From NCBI GenBank assembly GCA_040414865.1, contig JBEDUR010000041.1:1-31943 (forward strand): a stretch of 31,943 nucleotides of DNA. The letters are read 5' to 3'. Under the pieces are notes generated by a model. That model saw only the letters and a program-made list of their open reading frames with translations, made no database searches and was not told where the DNA came from. The stretch comes from Palsa-461 sp040414865. GTDB taxonomy: Bacteria; Actinomycetota; Acidimicrobiia; Acidimicrobiales; RAAP-2. Numbering within the stretch: the first letter of the stretch is position 1; every line of letters starts with the position of its first letter. Below are positions 1-6,106 of this stretch, piece after piece. Made by a program: the position numbers and the translations under genes.

Positions 1-76
1 CGATGCTGAGCAGGTGCGCGTGACGGTGTAGCAGCGGCGTGAGAACCCATCGTTGGTGGCTGCGAGCCGAGGCCAT

Positions 77-316
77 TTAATGGCTCGGATGTGGGATGAG
101 TTTGCCAGATCTGATCTTCGAAGCTGACGAGGTCGAAAGACCGTAACTAGGGCTATACCAGTAAACCCGGGAGTATTTCGAGGCGGAATTCATTTGGATC
201 CAGGTGTTCACCATCACTTGATGATTCCCATCTGCTCGATCGCCAAAGAATTCAACGTCGGTTCGAAAGACATCGATCATGCCGTCCGCGAGGCTGCGGG
301 GCAGCTGAGCTAACAC
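77..316 (-). CDS. Doubtful small hypothetical protein (79 aa)
   Basis: I do not recognise this 79-residue reading frame. In its favour, its GTG start lies four bases after a strong ribosome binding site, AAAGGAG (complement of 321-327). A second in-frame start is Met13. The product has no clear membrane segment, signal peptide or known motif; it is rich in Ser and Tyr in its C-terminal half. Codon use is much more AT-rich at third positions than in the core genes further right, so it is either recently acquired or not a gene. The opposite strand also has an open frame across 128-310 that ends in a natural-looking stretch, so a decayed plus-strand gene is an equal alternative. Confidence 0.3.
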   Translation of the reverse strand: MLAQLPRSLADGMIDVFRTDVEFFGDRADGNHQVMVNTWIQMNSASKYSRVYWYSPSYGLSTSSASKIRSGKLIPHPSH

Positions 317-757
317 TTTTCTCCTTTGTCTTTCCTGTCTGCGAACGGTGAGTACAGATCATCTTTGTAACCCAATCGGACCAAGGAGTTGCAACTTCAA
401 ATGGTCAGACACCGTCTTCGTGGGATAGGTGCCTGAGGAAGGAGGGGTGGACGCGGCCGGCCCCGCCCATGCCGCGAACCGGACCCTTCTTTGCCGCCTT
501 ATCTCCTAACCCGACCGCGCTGGGGCGGGATACGGGATAATGCCCCCGACATGTCGGACCTCCAGAGGCAGGGGAGGCTGACCCTTGTGGCCTGCGCGAA
601 ACCGGTGCTCGCGGCAGCTGAGCGCCGGCACCCACCCTTTCGGACGGGCCGAGCGGTTCCGCATCGCCCTCGGTCAGAAAGCCTGGACCACCCGACGCGT
701 GCTGTGCCATGAAAACATGGTTGGCCGCTTCGCAAGGAGATTCGAAGGGAGTGCCCC
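317..757. other. Intergenic region upstream of the solute-binding protein gene
   Basis: No convincing gene lies here; reading frames on both strands have poor codon use and no ribosome binding site. The left part (to about 420) is relatively AT-rich. Visible elements are a -10-like GATAAT at 536-541, a 12-bp palindrome just after it (546-557), and an AAGGAG at 382-387 that leads only into an 11-codon frame. The stretch 560-757 is a long GC-rich leader with several possible hairpins, but I could not match it to a known riboswitch. Confidence 0.5.
546..557. promoter_or_regulatory. 12-bp perfect palindrome, possible operator
   Basis: CCGACATGTCGG is a perfect inverted repeat. It begins five bases after a -10-like hexamer GATAAT (536-541), about 200 bases upstream of the solute-binding protein gene. 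The position fits a repressor operator at a transcription start, but no convincing -35 is visible and no regulator gene is adjacent. Confidence 0.3.
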
Positions 758-2050
758 ATGCTGAATGGCGCCGAAACCAAGAGTTCAGCGCGTTCGATGT
801 TGCGCGTAGCTGCTTCCCGTCGTGGCCGCCGGTTGTCCAAGCTCGCCGCTCCGATCGTTGGCGTTGTAGTTCTTGGAACGCTCAGCCTCGCACCGTTCAC
901 AACTTCGGCCTCACCGACGACGTCGCGGTCGTCAGGCTCGGGATCGCCCACGCCCGGGGTGATCGCGGTCGAAGGACCGATGAGCGGGTCCCAGGCCAGC
1001 ACCGGCATCGACATGTTTGACGGGGCCCAGCTTGCTGCCAACCAGTTGAACGCGATGAACGGAGTCGACGGCGTAAAGATTCACCTGATTCGGGCGGACG
1101 ACGCCGCCTCGCCCACGAAAGGGGTCACGGTCGCCCATCACATGGTGACTCAGCATGTCTTCGGCGTGGTGGGGCCCTTCAACTCCGCCGTTGGAGTGAA
1201 GAACCTGTCAATCTACCGATCGGCGGGGATCGCGATCGTGAGGTTGACGAGCGCGCGTATGACCGAGGGCTATGGCGTTACGACCCAGCCCATGGACGTT
1301 CAGGTCGCGCCGGTCGAAGCGAACGAGATCACGAACGTCCTGCACGCCACCCGGGTGGCCATCGTTTACGACACTTCCACCTACACGGCGGGGATCGCCC
1401 GGCAACTCCGTACCCTGTTGACTGCTGCACGCCATCCCGCCGTGACGTTCGAACCGATCATCGAGGGTCAGACCAACTTCTCCAGAGTGCTCTCCCGGGT
1501 GGCGCAAGCCCACCCCGACCTGCTCTATATCGCCGCCTACGGGCCTGAGGCCGGATTGCTCGCTCGCCAGGCAAACGCAATGAACCTCAGAGGGGGGTGT
1601 TTCGTCGACCTCGCCGCCCAGGGTCCCGACTTCGTGCAAGCGGCGACCACCCCGGTCGCCCAGAAGTGCCTCAGCAGCGGCGTCCCTTCTGCCCAGGAGT
1701 TCGTCGGCGCAGGGCAGTACGTGGCTGAGTACCAGAGCACGTACCACTCCCCTCCGGGAACGTGGGGGACCTTCACCTACGACTCGGTCATGCTTCTGGC
1801 GCACGCCGTCCAAGAGGCGGGCGGGTGGAAGGAGGCTGCGGTCCAATCGCAGCTGACACACATCACTAACTACCCGGGTATCACCGGGAGCATCACGATC
1901 CAGCCGAAGACGGGGAACCGAGTCGATAGCCCCGTCGTTGTCCTCGAAATCAACTCGGCTGGCCAGTACCTCGTGAACCCCGAGTGGGCCGGGGCTACGG
2001 GATTCCAGCTGCCAGCGACCGGGCCGACCACGACGACCTCGTTGCCTTAA
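758..2050 (+). CDS. ABC transporter substrate-binding protein, branched-chain amino acid (LivJ) type
   Basis: This 430-residue exported protein has the type 1 periplasmic-binding-protein fold used for branched-chain amino acids, amides and related solutes. A basic N-terminus is followed by a hydrophobic segment (about 29-47) and a likely signal peptidase site near Ala51. There is no lipobox cysteine, so it is secreted or cell-wall associated rather than a lipoprotein. The mature part starts with the family's typical VIAVEGPMSGSQA segment and continues through FGVVGPFNSAVG (about residue 130). Cys281 and Cys304 could form the disulfide common in this family. GAAGGGAG at 744-751 sets the ATG start. 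No permease or ATPase genes lie nearby, so it is an orphan component; the ligand cannot be told from sequence. Confidence 0.9.
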   Translation: MLNGAETKSSARSMLRVAASRRGRRLSKLAAPIVGVVVLGTLSLAPFTTSASPTTSRSSGSGSPTPGVIAVEGPMSGSQASTGIDMFDGAQLAANQLNAMNGVDGVKIHLIRADDAASPTKGVTVAHHMVTQHVFGVVGPFNSAVGVKNLSIYRSAGIAIVRLTSARMTEGYGVTTQPMDVQVAPVEANEITNVLHATRVAIVYDTSTYTAGIARQLRTLLTAARHPAVTFEPIIEGQTNFSRVLSRVAQAHPDLLYIAAYGPEAGLLARQANAMNLRGGCFVDLAAQGPDFVQAATTPVAQKCLSSGVPSAQEFVGAGQYVAEYQSTYHSPPGTWGTFTYDSVMLLAHAVQEAGGWKEAAVQSQLTHITNYPGITGSITIQPKTGNRVDSPVVVLEINSAGQYLVNPEWAGATGFQLPATGPTTTTSLP

Positions 2051-2200
2051 GGGCACAACCCTCGTTTGCTTCCCCGTGGCGACAGCTCCGGGCGTGAACA
2101 TGACCCCCAAATCCGGACGGTGATGAGGTGAACGCCGTATGCGGGCGGCGAAGACAACGGCGGACAGCAGCCGAGCGCCCGACACAGGCCGTTGTGGTCA

Positions 2201-2233
2201 GCCTCCCTCACTCTGGAGGCGTAGGCATTTTTT
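2201..2233 (+). terminator. Possible intrinsic terminator after the solute-binding protein gene
   Basis: A six-base-pair stem, GCCTCC (2201-2206) with GGAGGC (2215-2220) and an eight-base loop, is followed after seven bases by six T residues (2228-2233). It lies 150 bases past the stop codon of the upstream gene. The stem is short and the T-run is not directly attached, so the call is tentative. Confidence 0.4.
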
Positions 2234-2320
2234 CGACCCGTCTGACAGGGGGTGCTACGCGGCCGGGAGAGGGCTAGGTGTCCCAGTGGTTACGCGTTGG
2301 GTCGCCGGGGATAAGCACGA

Positions 2321-2851
2321 TCACTGCGACGGCCAACGTTCAGTTGCGGGATCTGCAGCGCTCACGTCCTGAGATTGTCGAACCACTCGACGCTGCGACG
2401 AGAAGATCGGTGACACGGCGCTTGTTACGAGGAACACTGCCCCGATGACGGCCATCATCACGCCCGATGATGAGTTGTACCCCCACATGTTTGCGAAGGG
2501 GGTGGGTTCGATAGCTACGACAAGGCCGAAAGCGAAGAGGATCACACCGAACACCGCCAGCGTGCCCCGGGCCGCCTCGGGAAAGAGGCCGCCGCCGGTG
2601 ATGATCACACCGACCACGAGCTGGACCAGCGCCGACAAGCAGGTATACGGAAGCCCGGCCACGCTGACGTGCGTCAACGGAATGTTCGAGAAATCCATCC
2701 CCGATCTGGCGAGGGCGATGCCGCCGGTCACAATGAGGAACAACCCACCAGCGACGGCGATCACCTGCGCCGGGCTCCACATGGACTTCATCATCATCAC
2801 GGAGCGCGATTGCCGGTCGGTAGTACGTCTATCGCGTTGAACGTTGGTCAT
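2321..2851 (-). CDS. Small four-helix membrane protein, function unknown
   Basis: The 176-residue product has four hydrophobic segments, about residues 28-49, 72-90, 96-114 and 129-150, behind a polar basic N-terminus and ahead of a polar C-terminal tail, so it is an integral membrane protein with both tails probably in the cytoplasm. The layout resembles the DUF4383-like family of small actinobacterial four-helix proteins, but I cannot confirm membership and no function is known. The ATG is preceded by the purine-rich GGAAGGAAGAGGA, a good ribosome binding site; Met19-21 and Met24 are later alternatives. It is transcribed away from the hydrolase gene to its right and has no close partner. 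Confidence 0.7.
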   Translation of the reverse strand: MTNVQRDRRTTDRQSRSVMMMKSMWSPAQVIAVAGGLFLIVTGGIALARSGMDFSNIPLTHVSVAGLPYTCLSALVQLVVGVIITGGGLFPEAARGTLAVFGVILFAFGLVVAIEPTPFANMWGYNSSSGVMMAVIGAVFLVTSAVSPIFSSQRRVVRQSQDVSAADPATERWPSQ

Positions 2852-3179
2852 TCCTCTTCCTTCCCGTGCTCAGCGCCAACTGGGGAGCCATCATGCGATC
2901 GGGCTCAAAGCACCGGAGAATCCTTGACTGATACCCGGGCGAGGGACCGTCCAACCGACGGTGGTGCATCGGGTATTCACCACAGACCTGGCCATGCTGC
3001 GATCCTCCGAAGCGCACCGGTCCCGTCTGAATCGTCAGCGCGGTAACCGTCCCGTCTGCAGCAAAAACCTCACAGTCCCAGTGCGCACGGTTACACGAGC
3101 CGAAGGCATCATAGGCGGCGCACCTCTCCTCCGGTCGCCAAGGCCTCGACACCCGGCCAAGCCCGATCGAGGTGCCCAC
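2829..3179 (-). CDS. Doubtful hypothetical protein (116 aa)
   Basis: I do not recognise this reading frame. It starts at GTG without a clear ribosome binding site and ends 23 bases inside the start of the four-helix membrane protein gene. Third-position GC is high in roughly the first 60 codons and then declines, which fits either a short real gene with a decayed tail or chance. The central part (around residues 20-55, with a Cys-x-x-x-x-x-Cys spacing) reads like a folded domain, but no family came to mind. Confidence 0.25.
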   Translation of the reverse strand: MGTSIGLGRVSRPWRPEERCAAYDAFGSCNRAHWDCEVFAADGTVTALTIQTGPVRFGGSQHGQVCGEYPMHHRRLDGPSPGYQSRILRCFEPDRMMAPQLALSTGRKRNDQRSTR

Positions 3180-3438
3180 GGACCTAGCGTTTGCTGACTT
3201 CGGAAAGGTGAACTGTGGTCACCTGGAGGGTCGAGCTCGAAGCGCTTCGAGCCAGGGCCGCTGAAGTCGCCTGAGGGTCTTCCGGCTTGCCGAGGTGCGG
3301 CGAGCCGGGCCCGCCTTCAGGGCGGACCGAGCGGCGACGGCCATCATGGCCGCAGGTCTGGCGGGCGTGTCGGTGCGCATCCTGTACTTGGTCGTCTCGC
3401 CGGGTACATTCAGCCGAGCGTGATCAACGGGAGGGGCC
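3180..3438. other. Intergenic region with palindromes upstream of the hydrolase
   Basis: No gene is supported here. The stretch holds an inverted repeat GGTGA/TCACC (3207-3223), a perfect 18-bp palindrome (3235-3252), and a -10-like TACATT at 3405-3410 that would place a transcript start about 20 bases before the hydrolase gene. No matching -35 was found. Confidence 0.45.
3235..3252. repeat. Perfect 18-bp palindrome
   Basis: GCTCGAAGCGCTTCGAGC reads the same on both strands. It overlaps a second palindrome, TCGAGCTCGA (3231-3240). It lies about 190 bases upstream of the hydrolase start codon and is not followed by a T-run on either strand, so a DNA-level role such as an operator is more likely than termination. 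Confidence 0.45.
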
Positions 3439-4254
3439 ATGGCCGAGGAACGGGTTGCCATCCGCGAAGACGTGGTGTTCGGGACCGGAGGTTCTCGAGA
3501 CCTGCGCTGTGACGTCTACGACCCGCCGGGGGACGAGGACGGGCGTCCGGCCGTGCTCCTGGTCCACGGTGGTGGTTGGCGCTCCGGGGACAAGACCCAG
3601 CTGCGCGGTTATGGCATCCTGCTCGGCCGGGCCGGCTACGTGTGCGTAGCAACGCAATACCGCCTGGTGGGCGAGTCTCCGTGGCCGGCTCAGATCCATG
3701 ACGTCAAGGCGGCGATCCGCTGGATGCGGGCCAATGCGGCCGAGCTTCGGATCGATCCGGCGCGTATCGCCCTCGAAGGCAATTCGGCCGGCGCCCACCT
3801 CGTGCTGTTCGCTGCCGGTACCCCGAACGCCGCGCCGTACGAGGGGGAGGGCGGTAACGCCGGCGTCGACACTTCGGCAGCCGCGGTCATCGCTGTCTAC
3901 CCTCCGACGATCTTCTCACTTGGTGAGCGCCAGCACGGAGCGGTCCCGATTCAAGCACTGTCCGACGATCCGTCGGCGGAGCTGGCCGCCTCGGCCAGTC
4001 CGGCCAACCTGGCCGGACCTGACTTCCCTCCCACCATGCTTGTCCACGGGAGTTCTGACACGACGGTCCCCGTGTCGGCGAGCTTCGTCATGTACGAACG
4101 GCTCGTTGAGCACAAGGTCCCGACGGAACTGCACATCTACGCCGAACAGCCCCATGCCTTCGACGCCGACCCGCGCTTCGGCCGTCCGACCGCCGATCTC
4201 ATGGGGTTGTTCTTGGCCCGTTACCTGAAGGCCAGGATCCCCACCCCGACCTGA
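3439..4254 (+). CDS. Alpha/beta hydrolase (esterase/lipase, BD-FAE/GDXG-like)
   Basis: A 271-residue cytoplasmic hydrolase of the esterase/acetyl-hydrolase group. The oxyanion-hole motif HGGGW is at 43-47, the nucleophile elbow GNSAG at 114-118 (Ser116), and the likely acid and base are Asp207 (in GSSDTTVP) and His239 (in QPHAF), giving a complete Ser-Asp-His triad. The length is normal for single-domain members. There is no signal peptide. The start ATG follows GGGAGGGG (3429-3436). It stands alone, convergent with argS 40 bases downstream. The natural ester substrate cannot be predicted; kynurenine-formamidase-like or carboxylesterase activity are both possible. Confidence 0.88.
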   Translation: MAEERVAIREDVVFGTGGSRDLRCDVYDPPGDEDGRPAVLLVHGGGWRSGDKTQLRGYGILLGRAGYVCVATQYRLVGESPWPAQIHDVKAAIRWMRANAAELRIDPARIALEGNSAGAHLVLFAAGTPNAAPYEGEGGNAGVDTSAAAVIAVYPPTIFSLGERQHGAVPIQALSDDPSAELAASASPANLAGPDFPPTMLVHGSSDTTVPVSASFVMYERLVEHKVPTELHIYAEQPHAFDADPRFGRPTADLMGLFLARYLKARIPTPT

Positions 4255-4294
4255 TGGCTGCAGACCATGGGGCTTGGTCGATCTCGCCGCTCGG

Positions 4295-6025
4295 TCACAT
4301 GCGCTCAGGAGAGCCGATGCCGAGAAGCGAAAGTCCCAGCCGGAGCACTCGCGCCGAGAGATCGCACAGGGTCAGCCGGCTCACGCGCTGACGCTCGTCG
4401 TCGACAAGCACGCGGCAGTTCTCATAGAAGGCGGTGAACACCGAGGCCAAATCGAAGAGATAGGCGCACAGCTTGTGGGGGCTGTACGTGTCGATCGTCT
4501 CTTTGACCGCCCACGGAAACCCGAGCAGTGCGAGCCCGAGCGCACGCTCGTGGGGATCCACCAGTGACGGTGCCGCCGGCTCGGGCACGCCGACTTCGCC
4601 GCGCCGGAAGATCGACCTGATCCTGGCGTAGGCGTACTGCAGGTACGGACCGGTGTCCCCCTCGAAGGCGAGCATGCGGTCCCAGTCGAAGACGTAGTCC
4701 TTCACGCGGTCCGTCGAGAGGTCTGCGTACTTGACCGCGCCGATCCCCACCATGGCGGCCACCGAGTCGTCGTCGACCTCGGCGGCGTTGTTGGGGTCGG
4801 TCTCTCGCCGCTGCTCGATCGCGCTGCGGGCCCGATCGACCGCCTCATCGAGCAGGTCAACCAGTTTGACCTCGCCGCCGGCGCGGCTGGAAAACATGCG
4901 ATGGTCGCTCCCGAGCACGTTGCCGAACGGGACGTGGACGGCTTCGATGCCTGGAGTAATCCAGCCGGCCATGGCCGCCACCGCAAAGCACATCTGAAAG
5001 TGCTGAGTCTGGGGGGCGCCGACGACATAGAGCAGCTTGCGCGCCCCGAGGTCGACGACCCTGTAGCGGATCGTGGCCAACTCGCTGCTGGCGTAGTTGT
5101 AGCCCCCGTCAGACTTCTGGACGATGAGCGGGAGCGGCTCGCCGTGCCGGTTGGCGAACCCGGGCGGGAACACACAGAGAGCTCCCTCGTGCATGACGAG
5201 GAGGCCCTTGTCGTCGAGCTCTTCGATCACGACCGGGAGGAGCATGTTGTAGAAGCTTTCGGCGAAGATGTCGTCATCGGTGAGCTCGACGCCGAGCTTT
5301 TCGTAGACGGCATCGAAGTACCGCACGCTCTCTCCCACCAGGATGCGCCATAGCCGGAGGGTCTCCTCGTCGCCCGACTGCAGGAGGACCACCCGCTGGC
5401 GGCTGCGCTCGGCGAACTCCGGGTCGGTGTCAAAGGAACGCCGGGCCTGTTGGTAGAAGGCAGTCAGGTCGCCGGCCGAGAGCTCGTGGGCCGCCTCCTG
5501 CTCACCCACCTCGACGAGGTGTTCGATCAGCATCCCGAAGGGGGTGCCCCAGTCCCCGATGTGATTCTCCCGGCGGACGTCGTGGCCGAGAAACGAAAGC
5601 ATCCGGGACAGTGCGTCACCGATGACCGTGGTGCGCAAGTGGCCCACGTGCATCTCCTTGGCCACGTTCGGAGCCGAGTAGTCCACCACCACCTTCTCGG
5701 GCTCCTCGACCGCCGCGACCCCGAGCCGCTCGTCGGCCGCCATGACACCGAGGCATCCAGCCAGATAGTCGGTGGAGTAGGTGAGGTTGATGAAGCCGTT
5801 GCCGCTGATCTCGACCCGGTCGCAGAGATCGGAGATGTCAAGCGCCTCGACGACCTCCTTGGCCACGTCGTCCGCTGGGCGCCCAAGCGCCCGGGCGATC
5901 GAAAGCGCCCCGTTGGCCTGGAGGTCGGCTCGGGTCGAGGGGCGGACGACCGGGTCGGCTCCGGGGGACACCGCGTCGAAGGCACTGGCCAGCCGCTGCT
6001 CGACCAGGCTGCGCACGTCGTCCAT
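4295..6025 (-). CDS. argS: Arginyl-tRNA synthetase
   Basis: A class I aminoacyl-tRNA synthetase that charges tRNA-Arg in the cytoplasm. The N-terminal tRNA-recognition domain is followed by the HIGH signature as HVGH (126-129, within APNVAKEMHVGH). The KMSKS-like loop appears as the variant RMFSSRAGG, usual for ArgRS. The DALR anticodon-binding domain begins around YLQYAYARIRSIFRR and the protein ends with the family's typical SLLGIGSPERM. At 576 residues it is of normal length. I chose the ATG giving MDDVRSLVEQ; an ATG 15 bases earlier is possible, and neither has a good ribosome binding site. It diverges from acnA over about 80 bases. Confidence 0.96.
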   Translation of the reverse strand: MDDVRSLVEQRLASAFDAVSPGADPVVRPSTRADLQANGALSIARALGRPADDVAKEVVEALDISDLCDRVEISGNGFINLTYSTDYLAGCLGVMAADERLGVAAVEEPEKVVVDYSAPNVAKEMHVGHLRTTVIGDALSRMLSFLGHDVRRENHIGDWGTPFGMLIEHLVEVGEQEAAHELSAGDLTAFYQQARRSFDTDPEFAERSRQRVVLLQSGDEETLRLWRILVGESVRYFDAVYEKLGVELTDDDIFAESFYNMLLPVVIEELDDKGLLVMHEGALCVFPPGFANRHGEPLPLIVQKSDGGYNYASSELATIRYRVVDLGARKLLYVVGAPQTQHFQMCFAVAAMAGWITPGIEAVHVPFGNVLGSDHRMFSSRAGGEVKLVDLLDEAVDRARSAIEQRRETDPNNAAEVDDDSVAAMVGIGAVKYADLSTDRVKDYVFDWDRMLAFEGDTGPYLQYAYARIRSIFRRGEVGVPEPAAPSLVDPHERALGLALLGFPWAVKETIDTYSPHKLCAYLFDLASVFTAFYENCRVLVDDERQRVSRLTLCDLSARVLRLGLSLLGIGSPERM

Positions 6026-6065
6026 GGCCCATCTTGACATTCGCCGGCGGAACACTCGTCACCGC

Positions 6066-6084
6066 GGCCCGGCTTCGCCGGGCC
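6066..6084. other. GC-rich perfect stem-loop between argS and acnA
   Basis: GGCCCGGC (6066-6073) and GCCGGGCC (6077-6084) form an eight-base-pair stem with a three-base loop. It lies between two divergent start codons, so a terminator role makes little sense. It is either in the upstream DNA of a leaderless acnA or in its 5' leader. Confidence 0.5.
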
Positions 6085-6106
6085 GGCGAGCGGGCAGAAT
6101 GAAGCC

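Noticed and set aside
2..31. Nine-codon open frame from the left edge ending in TAG
   Set aside because: It could be the end of a gene (DAEQVRVTV), but it is too short to support a call.
499..1041. 180-residue minus-strand reading frame
   Set aside because: It overlaps the start of the solute-binding protein gene antisense and has no motif or initiation site.
2139..2372. 77-residue plus-strand reading frame
   Set aside because: No ribosome binding site, poor codon bias, and it runs across a likely terminator and into the antisense of the membrane protein gene.
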